In this document: positions 28,044-35,620 of the stretch, one piece after another
How positions within the stretch are numbered: position 1 is the first letter of the stretch
Layout: every line of letters begins with the position of its first letter
DNA from: Pseudomonas triticicola
GTDB lineage: Bacteria; Pseudomonadota; Gammaproteobacteria; Pseudomonadales; Pseudomonadaceae
Length of the DNA stretch: 64,000 nucleotides
Assembly (NCBI RefSeq): GCF_019145375.1
Contig: NZ_JAHSTX010000001.1
Coordinates: 3,807,501-3,871,500, forward strand
Direction of reading: 5' to 3'
The notes under the pieces: model-generated
Seen by the model: only the letters and a program-made list of their open reading frames with translations
Told to the model about the DNA's origin: nothing
Databases searched by the model: none
Position numbers and translations under genes: made by a program

Positions 28044-28482
28044 CCCTCACCCTAGCCCTCTCCCAAAGGGAGAGGGAACCGATTGGGGGATATTTGGGAG
28101 ATACACCGACCTGAACGTTTTCCGTTGAATCCATGATCGACTCGGTTTTTCAGGTCGACGTATGACGCAAGACACCTCGGTCGGCCCCCTCTCCCTCCGG
28201 GAGAGCGGACCGATTGGGGGATATTTGGGAAATACACCGACCTGAACGTTTTCCGTTGAATCCATAATCGACTCGGTTTTTCAGGTCGACGTCTGATGCA
28301 AGACACCTCGGTCGGCCCCCTCTCCCTCCGGGAGAGCGGACCGATTGGGGGATATTTGGGAGATACACCGACCTGAACGTTTTCCGTTGAATCCATGATC
28401 GACTCGGTTTTTTCAGGTCGATGTATGGCTCAAGACGGCTCGGTCGGCCCCCTCTCCCTCCGGGAGAGGGCTGGGGTGAGGG
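28044..28482. repeat. composite repeat element B, three 131-bp units
   Basis: The element starts CCCTCACCCTAGCCCTCTCCC and ends with the inverted form GGGAGAGGGCTGGGGTGAGGG, written here only as its approximate terminal arms. Inside, a 131-bp unit beginning CCGATTGGGGGATATTTGGG repeats at 28079, 28210 and 28341. Each unit contains a CCCTCTCCC/GGGAGAG hairpin. It fills the gap between the MFS and RIO-kinase genes. Related elements lie at 29.7 kb and 48.7 kb. Confidence 0.85.
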
Positions 28483-28498
28483 TGCTTTTTGACTCAAA

Positions 28499-28523
28499 CA
28501 AAAAACCCGGCCGAAGCCGGGTT
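28499..28523 (-). terminator. rho-independent terminator of the RIO-kinase gene
   Basis: AACCCGGC/GCCGGGTT (28504-28523) forms a tight hairpin followed on the minus strand by a T-run. It begins 13 bp after the minus-strand stop codon. Confidence 0.85.
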
Positions 28524-28536
28524 TCTCATCACGCGA

Positions 28537-29433
28537 TCACTGCATCCACGGCGGTGGAGGCGGCTCTTCGGGTTTGCCTTTCGGCGCGTCGTCCGCCGCG
28601 CGAATGGCCTGCTTGCGCTCCTCGTCGAGACGCGCCGCTTCGATCTCGCGCAGCACCCCGCCGACATCGGCCAGGTCCTCCGGATCGTCGAACTCGCCGG
28701 TCAGCACACTGTTCGGGTGCAAGGTGCCGGCTTCGTACAACGCCCACATTTCCTTGGCGTACTTGGTCTTCTTCAATTCCGGCGCGAAACGGCCGAAGTA
28801 CGAAGCCATGTTGCCAACGTCACGCTCGAGCATGCTGAACGCGTGGTTGTTGCCCGCAGCGTCGACTGCCTGGGGCAGGTCGATGATGACCGGGCCGGTC
28901 GGTGTCAGCAGCACGTTGAACTCGGAGAGGTCACCGTGCACCAGACCGGTACACAACATCAGCACGATCTGCGAAATCAGGAACGCGTGATACTCGCGCG
29001 CCTGATCCGGCTCCAGCACCACATCGTTCAGACGCGGCGCGGCGTCGCCGAATTCGTCGGCCACCAGCTCCATCAACAGCACGCCGTCGAGGAAGTCATA
29101 GGGTTTTGGCACTCGCACACCGGCGCCGGCCAGACGGAACAGCGCCGCCACTTCGGCGTTCTGCCAGGCGTCTTCGGTCTCTTTGCGACCGAACTTGGAC
29201 CCCTTCGCCATGGCCCGCGCCTGACGGCTGTTACGAACCTTGCGGCCTTCCTGATACTCGGCTGCCTGGCGGAAACTGCGTTTATTCGCCTCCTTGTAGA
29301 CCTTGGCGCAACGTAACTGATTGCCGCAGCGCACTACATAAACAGCTGCCTCTTTGCCACTCATCAGTGGGCGCAGCACTTCGTCGACCAGACCGTCCTC
29401 GATCAGGGGTTCAATGCGTTTTGGAGTCTTCAT
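28537..29433 (-). CDS. RIO-type serine protein kinase
   Basis: This 298-residue atypical protein kinase is of the RIO1 family. The ATP-lysine region is SGKEAAVYVVRCGNQLRCAK. The catalytic loop is LVHGDLSEFNVLL (about residues 165-177), with the Asp and Asn of HxDxxxxN. The metal-binding Asp follows in VIIDLPQAVD. The C-terminus is a proline-rich tail (EEPPPPPWMQ). RIO kinases act in ribosome maturation in eukaryotes and archaea; the bacterial role is unclear. The gene stands alone between two elements of repeat family B. Confidence 0.88.
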   Translation of the reverse strand: MKTPKRIEPLIEDGLVDEVLRPLMSGKEAAVYVVRCGNQLRCAKVYKEANKRSFRQAAEYQEGRKVRNSRQARAMAKGSKFGRKETEDAWQNAEVAALFRLAGAGVRVPKPYDFLDGVLLMELVADEFGDAAPRLNDVVLEPDQAREYHAFLISQIVLMLCTGLVHGDLSEFNVLLTPTGPVIIDLPQAVDAAGNNHAFSMLERDVGNMASYFGRFAPELKKTKYAKEMWALYEAGTLHPNSVLTGEFDDPEDLADVGGVLREIEAARLDEERKQAIRAADDAPKGKPEEPPPPPWMQ

Positions 29434-29663
29434 CAGCTTTTATTGTGGGTCCTTTATTACCAAACACGCGAATGTCACTCGTTATACGGCAATCCTCGCC
29501 CGACGGGGAGGGGTTGCCGACCTGTGAACCTTGAGGATGCACACACTGTGCCGGATCAATCGCAGCGACCCGGGCGAATCATAGCCGAGACCGTGGCATT
29601 GATTGGTATCGTCCGGCAAGGGCATTTGCGACAGAATCTGACATGGTCAGTGAACTTCAGTTG

Positions 29664-29857
29664 CCCTCACCCCAGCCCTCTCCCTGAGGGAGAGGGGGCC
29701 GACCGAGGTGTCTCCCGTAATGCATCGACCTGAGAGACCGCAGCGCTTCTGGTTTGAATCGCAGCTTTGGATTCGGTGAAGGGCGCTCAGGTCGGCGTCG
29801 ATTTCAAGCATCCCCCCATCAGTCCCCTCTCCCTTTGGGAGAGGGTTAGGGTGAGGG
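29664..29857. repeat. composite repeat element B, single unit
   Basis: The element begins CCCTCACCCCAGCCCTCTCC and ends with the inverted GGAGAGGGTTAGGGTGAGGG. It has one internal segment including GGGCCGACCGAGG and TCGACCTGAG. It belongs to the same family as the arrays at 28.0 and 48.7 kb. Between 29434 and 29663 there is only the RIO promoter region, with no gene seen. Confidence 0.8.
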
Positions 29858-29863
29858 GCTTTT

Positions 29864-31141
29864 TCAGCGTTCGATAATCGCGGTGACACCCTGCCCGCCC
29901 GCCGCACAAATCGAAATCAACCCTCGCCCCTTGCCCGCCGCATCCAGCAGCTTGGCCAGATTCGCGACAATGCGCCCGCCCGTCGCAGCAAACGGGTGCC
30001 CCGCCGCCAGCGAACTGCCTTTGACGTTAAGCCGACTGCGATCAATCGAACCCAGGGGCGCGTCGAGCCCCAAGCGGGTTCTGCAGTATTCGGGATCTTC
30101 CCAGGCCTTGAGCGTGCACAAGACCTGCGCGGCGAAGGCTTCGTGAATTTCGTAGTAATCAAAATCCTGCAAGGTCAGGCCGTTGCGCGCCAGCAAGCGT
30201 GGCACGGCGTACACCGGCGCCATCAGCAGTCCTTCGGCACCGTTGACGAAATCCACTGCCGCCGCTTCGCCGTCGCGCAGATAAGCAAGGATCGGCAAAC
30301 CGCGCTCTCCGGCCCATTCCTCACTTCCCAGCAACACCACCGAAGCGCCATCGGTGAGCGGCGTGGAATTGCCGGCCGTCAGCGTGCCCTTGGCGCTTTT
30401 CTCGAAGGCCGGTTTCAGCGTGGCGAGTTTTTCCGGGGTCAGGTCCGGGCGCAGATTGTTGTCGCGGGTCAGGCCGAGGAACGGCGTCATCAGATCGTTG
30501 TGCCAGCCTTCGCTGTAGGAAGCGGCGAGTTTGTGGTGGCTTTCGAGGGCCAGTTGATCTTGCTCTTCACGGGGGATATTCCAGGTCTGCGCCATCAGCT
30601 CACAGTGCTCGCCCATGGACAGGCCGGTGCGTGGCTCGCCGTTGCGCGGGAATTCGGGAATAAGATGCTGGGGCCGCAACTGCAAAAGGGTTTTCAGTTT
30701 CTCGCCGGTGCTCTTGGCGCGGTTGGCCTGTAGAAGAATCCTGCGCAGGCCTTCGCTGACGCTGATCGGCGCATCGGAAGTGGTGTCGACGCCGCCAGCG
30801 ATGCCGCAGTCGATCTGGCCAAGGGCGATTTTATTCGCCACCAGCAACGCCGCTTCCAGACCAGTGCCGCAGGCTTGCTGAATGTCATAGGCCGGCGTCG
30901 CTGGAGACAGGCGCGAGCCGAGCACGCATTCGCGGGTCAGGTTCATATCCCGTGACAATTTAAGCACCGCGCCCGCCACCACTTCGCCGATGCGCTGGCC
31001 GTGCAGGTTGTAGCGTTCGATCAGGCCTTCCAGCGCGGCGGTGAGCATCGCCTGATTGCTGGCGGTGGCGTACGGCCCGTTGGAGCGGCCGAAAGGGATG
31101 CGGTTACCGCCGATGATCGCGACGCGGCGCAGCTGGGTCAT
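29864..31141 (-). CDS. acetyl-CoA C-acetyltransferase (thiolase)
   Basis: This 425-residue thiolase has the nucleophile Cys91 in DIQQACGTGLEA, the catalytic His in YYEIHEAFAAQ and the second Cys in ISICAAGGQGVT near the C-terminus; GHPFAATGGR is also conserved. It resembles FadI/FadA2-type thiolases for acyl-CoA breakdown or acetoacetyl-CoA formation. The ATG ending at 31141 has AGGAG upstream. It diverges from a FabG4-like reductase and a MaoC dehydratase gene, which supply neighbouring steps of beta-oxidation or its reverse. PA4785 is the likely counterpart. Confidence 0.88.
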   Translation of the reverse strand: MTQLRRVAIIGGNRIPFGRSNGPYATASNQAMLTAALEGLIERYNLHGQRIGEVVAGAVLKLSRDMNLTRECVLGSRLSPATPAYDIQQACGTGLEAALLVANKIALGQIDCGIAGGVDTTSDAPISVSEGLRRILLQANRAKSTGEKLKTLLQLRPQHLIPEFPRNGEPRTGLSMGEHCELMAQTWNIPREEQDQLALESHHKLAASYSEGWHNDLMTPFLGLTRDNNLRPDLTPEKLATLKPAFEKSAKGTLTAGNSTPLTDGASVVLLGSEEWAGERGLPILAYLRDGEAAAVDFVNGAEGLLMAPVYAVPRLLARNGLTLQDFDYYEIHEAFAAQVLCTLKAWEDPEYCRTRLGLDAPLGSIDRSRLNVKGSSLAAGHPFAATGGRIVANLAKLLDAAGKGRGLISICAAGGQGVTAIIER

Positions 31142-31182
31142 GAAAAGCTCCTGTTCCAAATGGTCGAAATTTGCCCAATCCC

Positions 31183-31272
31183 TGTGGGAGCGAGCCTGCT
31201 CGCGAAGAGGCCGGCACATTCAGCCTCTTCAGCGCCTGATACAGCGCCTTCGCGAGCAGGCTCGCTCCCACA
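31183..31272. repeat. REP inverted pair
   Basis: The arms at 31183-31206 and 31249-31272 are perfect complements. The pair occupies the divergent gap between thiolase and reductase genes, close to the thiolase start, an unusual place for a REP. Confidence 0.9.
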
Positions 31273-31398
31273 TGAACCGCATTTATCTGCAAGACCTGCT
31301 AAACCTGAGTGTTCAAGCGTAGGCCTTATTGCGCCGATCGAACGATTGATTGCCGTAGGCAGTCCACACTTTGAACCCCAACTTCTGGAGAGCGTTCC

Positions 31399-32751
31399 AT
31401 GTCTGACCGCTATATCGACTTCGCCAACTCATCCTTCGGCCATCGTCTGGTCGGGGCCTTGGGCCTGCCGTCGCCGGTGCGGCTGGAACGCTGGCAGGCG
31501 GGGCGTCTGCGGCCGATCGAGGGCGCCCTGTTGATCGGTGGCGGGCCGCTGGCCGAACGGATCAGCGGGTTTGCCAATCGCTTGACCGACGCGATCTACA
31601 GCTACGGCACCGAGCCCTCGCTGGCCACCGCGTGGATCCCCGGCCACGGGCCGAAAATCAAAGCGGTGGTGTTCGACGCCAGCGCTCTGCAACACACCGA
31701 CCAGCTCAAGCAACTGCGCGAATTCTTCCAGCCATTGATGAAGAACCTCGACCATAGCGCGCACCTGGTGATTCTCGGCCGTGCTCCGGAAAGCCTGGGT
31801 GATCCGTTCGCCTCCAGTGCGCAGCGAGCACTCGAAGGCTTCTCGCGCTCGCTGGCCAAAGAGCTGCGCGGCGGTGGCACCTTGCAGCTGATCTACGTCG
31901 GCGAAGGTGCCGAAGATCAACTGGAAGGCCCGCTGCGATTTTTCCTCTCGCCGAAAAGTGCATTCGTTTCCGGCCAGGTGATTCGCCTGACCGCGTGCGC
32001 TACGCCAGTCACTGACTGGACCCGCCCGCTGGCCGGACGCAAGGCGTTGGTCACCGGCGCTGCGCGCGGCATTGGCGCGTCGATTGCCGAAACCCTCGCC
32101 CGGGATGGCGCCGAGGTGATTCTGCTCGACGTACCGCCGGCCAAGACCGACCTCGAGGCCCTCGCCGCCCGCCTCGGCGGCCGTGCGATCACCCTCGATA
32201 TCTGCGCCGATGATGCAGCCACCCAATTGATCGAACAGCTGCCCGATGGGCTCGACATCCTCGTGCACAACGCCGGCATCACCCGTGACAAAACCCTCGC
32301 CAACATGACCCCGGAATTCTGGGACGCGGTGCTGGCCGTCAACCTCAATGCTCCGCAAGTGCTGACCAAGGCGCTGCTCGACAGCGGCACCCTGCGCGAC
32401 AACGCACGGGTGGTCCTGCTTGCCTCGATCAGCGGCATCGCCGGCAATCGCGGGCAAACCAACTACGCGGCAAGCAAGGCTGGCCTGATCGGTCTGGCCC
32501 AGGCCTGGGCGCCGACGCTGCTGGAACGTGGCATCAGCATCAACGCCGTCGCCCCCGGTTTTATCGAAACGCAAATGACCGCGCACATCCCGTTCGGCCT
32601 CCGCGAGGCCGGGCGGCGCATGAGTTCGCTGGGCCAGGGCGGCTTGCCGCAAGACGTCGCCGAAGCCGTGGCGTGGCTGGCGCAACCGGGCACGGGCGCG
32701 TTCACCGGGCAGGCGTTGCGGGTCTGTGGGCAAAGTGTTCTGGGGGCATAA
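31399..32751 (+). CDS. fabG4: high-molecular-weight 3-ketoacyl reductase, FabG4-like
   Basis: This 450-residue protein has two Rossmann-like halves. The N-terminal half (about residues 1-205) is a degenerate domain beginning GALLIGGGPLAERISGFAN. The C-terminal half is an active SDR with TGAARGIGASIAETL (about residues 220-234), NAGITRDKTLANM, SISGIAGNRGQ and the catalytic YAASK. The size and domain plan match mycobacterial FabG4, a reductase of 3-ketoacyl-CoA. The dehydratase gene follows 2 bp later. Substrate chain length is unknown. Confidence 0.87.
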   Translation: MSDRYIDFANSSFGHRLVGALGLPSPVRLERWQAGRLRPIEGALLIGGGPLAERISGFANRLTDAIYSYGTEPSLATAWIPGHGPKIKAVVFDASALQHTDQLKQLREFFQPLMKNLDHSAHLVILGRAPESLGDPFASSAQRALEGFSRSLAKELRGGGTLQLIYVGEGAEDQLEGPLRFFLSPKSAFVSGQVIRLTACATPVTDWTRPLAGRKALVTGAARGIGASIAETLARDGAEVILLDVPPAKTDLEALAARLGGRAITLDICADDAATQLIEQLPDGLDILVHNAGITRDKTLANMTPEFWDAVLAVNLNAPQVLTKALLDSGTLRDNARVVLLASISGIAGNRGQTNYAASKAGLIGLAQAWAPTLLERGISINAVAPGFIETQMTAHIPFGLREAGRRMSSLGQGGLPQDVAEAVAWLAQPGTGAFTGQALRVCGQSVLGA

Positions 32752-32753
32752 AG

Positions 32754-33608
32754 ATGACCATCGAATGGCACACGCTGGATCGCGAACCGAGTCTGCCCGC
32801 GCTGTACTCGCGGGCAGCGACGCGACGCAAAATCACCGGTACGCAACTGCCCGACAGCGGCCTGCGCTGCTGGGTCGATATCGACAGCAAACGGCTGGCG
32901 GCCTATCGCAGGGTCTGCGGTTTCGTCGATGACGGCCTGCTGCCGCCGACCTATCCACACATCCTCGCCTTCGCCTTGCAGATGCAATTGCTCACGGCCA
33001 AGGATTTTCCGTTCCCGCTGCTGGGGCTGATTCACCTGAGCAACCGCATCCGCGTGCTGCGGCCGATGGGCGCGATCAGTCGCGGGCAAGTCAGCGTGCG
33101 TGTGCACAATCTGCAACCGCACGCCAAAGGCGCGACATTCGATCTGCTCACCACCCTGGACGATCAGCTTGGGCCGCTGTGGGAAGCCGAAAGCCGGATG
33201 CTCTGTCGCGGGGTGAAACTCGAGGGCGAGGCGCTGGCACAGGACTGGCAGCCGTCACAGGACTTGCTCGAAGTGGCGCGCTGGACTGCGCCGGCCGATA
33301 TCGGTCGCCAGTATGCGAAAGTCTCCGGCGACTACAACCCGATTCACCTCAGTGCGGCGAGCGCCAAACTGTTCGGGTTTCCCACCGCGATCGCGCACGG
33401 ACTTTGGAACAAGGCGCGGACACTGGCGGCACTCTCCGATCACCTGCCCAAAGCCAACCTGGAAATCGCCGTGCACTTTCGCAAACCGGTGCGCCTGCCC
33501 AGTGAAGTGACATTGCTGGCCAGTGCCGCGGGTTCCAGCGGTGAGTTGCGCCTGATCGGCGCCGGCGACCTGGAACATATGGTCGGTCAGTGGCAACCGA
33601 TCGCCTGA
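32754..33608 (+). CDS. MaoC-like 3-hydroxyacyl dehydratase
   Basis: This 284-residue double-hotdog protein has the hydratase motif in the C-terminal half: KVSGDYNPIHLSAASAKLFG, with Asp and His at the expected places, followed by TAIAHGLWNKA. The N-terminal half is a degenerate hotdog. Relatives hydrate or dehydrate 3-hydroxyacyl-CoA. It begins 2 bp after the fabG4 stop. The trio thiolase, FabG4 and MaoC dehydratase recalls the mycobacterial fadA2-fabG4-htdX locus. A terminator follows at 33.69 kb. Confidence 0.85.
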   Translation: MTIEWHTLDREPSLPALYSRAATRRKITGTQLPDSGLRCWVDIDSKRLAAYRRVCGFVDDGLLPPTYPHILAFALQMQLLTAKDFPFPLLGLIHLSNRIRVLRPMGAISRGQVSVRVHNLQPHAKGATFDLLTTLDDQLGPLWEAESRMLCRGVKLEGEALAQDWQPSQDLLEVARWTAPADIGRQYAKVSGDYNPIHLSAASAKLFGFPTAIAHGLWNKARTLAALSDHLPKANLEIAVHFRKPVRLPSEVTLLASAAGSSGELRLIGAGDLEHMVGQWQPIA

Positions 33609-33691
33609 TCCGGCGGGGCGGAAAAACCCGTTAATTGTGTATATATCACTTAAGTTTTTCCGCGCCCTGCCCGCCGCTTTGGAAAAAACCG

Positions 33692-33717
33692 AGCCTTGAA
33701 TTTCAAGGCTTTTTTTT
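33692..33717 (+). terminator. rho-independent terminator of the fabG4 operon
   Basis: AGCCTTGAA (33692-33700) pairs with TTCAAGGCT (33702-33710), followed by seven T. Confidence 0.88.
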
Positions 33718-33733
33718 GCCCGTTTATTACCGG

Positions 33734-33786
33734 GGTATTAGTCCTTCGGCATAGCGCCGAGCCCTTTATATAAAGGGGTTAATACC
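33734..33786. promoter_or_regulatory. nested palindromes upstream of lipoprotein gene
   Basis: An inner perfect 16-bp palindrome, CCCTTTATATAAAGGG (33762-33777), is enclosed by GGTATTA (33734-33740) and TAATACC (33780-33786). The set lies about 125 bp upstream of the lipoprotein start. It could be an operator or a structured leader. An imperfect AT-rich dyad also lies near 33631-33653. No gene was found between 33609 and 33911. Confidence 0.45.
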
Positions 33787-33911
33787 AACTTGAGAATGGT
33801 GAAAACCCTGCCGTCGACTGAGATTACAGCCACGGACGAGGCATCGCCGACGACAGATCGGCGAGCCATCGAAGGCAACGTAACGTTGTGACAGGTGCAG
33901 GAATCTCAATC

Positions 33912-35486
33912 ATGAAAACTCAAGTGATGTGGTCCAAATCGGCAATCGCGCTGGCACTGATTCTTTCGGTCGGCCTCGTCGGCTGCAGCAGCGGCGGTGG
34001 CGGTCATCGCAGCAGTTCGGGCAGCTCGACGGCGGACGGCACGGCGGGCACCGATGGCAGCGGTGGCGCGGGTGGCGGAACCGGCGGCGATACTGCCGGC
34101 ACTGGTGGCACCGGCGGCACTGGCGGCGGAACCGGTGGCACTGGCGGTACCGGCGGTGGCACCGATCCGACCAACCCAACCAATCCGACAGACCCGACCG
34201 ATCCCACCAACCCGACCAATCCCGCTGCACCTTCGCTGGTGACCACAACACTTGTTCAGGATGTCGGCAAAACCGTCAGCGGTGTCGGCGATGGCGTCGG
34301 CCAGATCGGCGATTCGCTGAGCACTGTTCCGGTCGCTGGCGGCATCGTGCAAAGCGTCGCCAACACCACTGGCAACGTTGTCAGCACCTTGGGCGATGGA
34401 GTCACTAACGGCATCGGCAAACTGGCCACTGACCCGAAAGGCTTGACCACCACGGTGGCCTCCGTTGGCGGCGTGGTCGCGGATGTCGGTGACGGCGTAT
34501 CTGATCTCAGCGCCAAACTGAACACAGCGACAGGCAGTGTTCCCGTAGTCGGTGGCGTCGTTACCAAAGTAGTACCGCTGGTCGATGGCATCGGTGAAAA
34601 AGTCACCATGCTTGGCGACACCCTCAACACCTCACTGACCAGCGGCCCGACCAGCCAGTTGACCAACAAGGTCGGCAGCGGCCTGGTGCCGGTGATCGCC
34701 ATGGTCGAAAGCACCACCGACAAACTCGGCGATGCCACCGGCCTGGGTGATCCGCTCAAAGGGGTGATTTCGAAGGTCGGCGGCACGGTGAACAGCCTCG
34801 GCGGCAAGGTCACCGAAGCTGGCAACGGCAATGCCCTGACCAACACCCTCGGCGGCGCCCTGAGCAACACCGGCACGGCGGTCGGCAAAGCGGGCGGTCT
34901 GGTGTCCAATGGCACTGGCTCGGGTACTGGCGGAATCGGCGGCATCGGTGGTGGCCTCGGCGGTACCGGCCTGCTGCAAACCGTCGGGGGTGCGGTGGTC
35001 AACGTCGGCAGCGGTCTGAATGCCGGCAGCACCAGCGGCGTGGTCAGTGCCGGTGGTGTTACTGCCGGTGGCCTGGGCAACACGATTGCGTCGATCAACA
35101 CCGTACTCGGTGGTTCAGGCACACCGATCACTGCAACCACGTCGCCGCTGGCCAGTGTCGGCGCCGCAGTCGGTGCGGGCCTCAATCCGGTCACCAGCGC
35201 GGTCACCACGGTCACACAACAAGTCGGAGCTGCTACCGGTCTCGGCACTCCGGTTGCAGGTATCACAACTCAGGTCGGCGCTGCGGTGGGCAGTCTCGGC
35301 GGGACGATTGCGGCAACCAACAATCCGGTCACCACGGCGGTTGGCGGTCTGGTTACCAACGTTGGCGGCACTGTGGCGGCAGTCGGTGGCCTGGTCAACG
35401 GCGGCACTGCCACTGGCGGCACAACTGGCGGTCTGGGCGGGGTACTCGGCGGCCTGACCGGCGCGCTGGGCGGCAACAAACGCTGA
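33912..35486 (+). CDS. glycine-rich repeat lipoprotein, possible TpsB partner
   Basis: This 524-residue exported protein has a lipoprotein signal ending in the lipobox LVGC (Cys25) with Ser at +2, which favours the outer membrane. Residues about 29-84 are almost only Gly, Thr, Ser and Ala in GGTGG-type repeats. A PTNPTDPT linker follows to about residue 107. The rest is built of loosely repeated segments such as VGGVVADVGDGVSDL and VGGTVNSLGGKVTEAG. They are rich in Val, Gly and Thr and read as repeated amphipathic units. Cysteine is absent after the lipobox. No family with a known function was recognised; collagen-like labels would arise from the glycine repeats alone. The next gene is a two-partner-secretion transporter, although a terminator separates them. 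The start has AGGA upstream. Confidence 0.75.
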   Translation: MKTQVMWSKSAIALALILSVGLVGCSSGGGGHRSSSGSSTADGTAGTDGSGGAGGGTGGDTAGTGGTGGTGGGTGGTGGTGGGTDPTNPTNPTDPTDPTNPTNPAAPSLVTTTLVQDVGKTVSGVGDGVGQIGDSLSTVPVAGGIVQSVANTTGNVVSTLGDGVTNGIGKLATDPKGLTTTVASVGGVVADVGDGVSDLSAKLNTATGSVPVVGGVVTKVVPLVDGIGEKVTMLGDTLNTSLTSGPTSQLTNKVGSGLVPVIAMVESTTDKLGDATGLGDPLKGVISKVGGTVNSLGGKVTEAGNGNALTNTLGGALSNTGTAVGKAGGLVSNGTGSGTGGIGGIGGGLGGTGLLQTVGGAVVNVGSGLNAGSTSGVVSAGGVTAGGLGNTIASINTVLGGSGTPITATTSPLASVGAAVGAGLNPVTSAVTTVTQQVGAATGLGTPVAGITTQVGAAVGSLGGTIAATNNPVTTAVGGLVTNVGGTVAAVGGLVNGGTATGGTTGGLGGVLGGLTGALGGNKR

Positions 35487-35539
35487 ATTGCACCTGGCCG
35501 ATTCGACGGCCTTACCTACAGCGCCTACGCTTGGTTGAG

Positions 35540-35573
35540 GGCGGAAGATTCCCACGAGTCTTCCGCCTTTTTT
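35540..35573 (+). terminator. terminator between lipoprotein and TpsB genes
   Basis: GGCGGAAGA (35540-35548) pairs with TCTTCCGCC (35559-35567), followed by TTTTT. It would limit, not necessarily abolish, read-through into the transporter gene. Confidence 0.85.
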
Positions 35574-35620
35574 CTAAGGAAAAATCTGCCCTGTGCTGTG
35601 TTCTGACCATGGAGTGTCCT

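Noticed and set aside
29434..29663. Possible small gene upstream of the RIO kinase
   Set aside because: Only short frames without ribosome binding sites are present. The stretch is better read as the promoter region.
28044..29857. CRISPR arrays at the tandem repeats of 28 kb (also 38 and 48.7 kb)
   Set aside because: The units are 69-131 bp and the stretches between hairpins are nearly identical, not unique spacers. No cas gene is present.
34256..35266. A 336-codon minus-strand frame rich in Pro/Thr opposite the lipoprotein gene
   Set aside because: Its composition is the mirror of the Gly/Val/Thr repeats of the plus-strand gene. It has no start signal.
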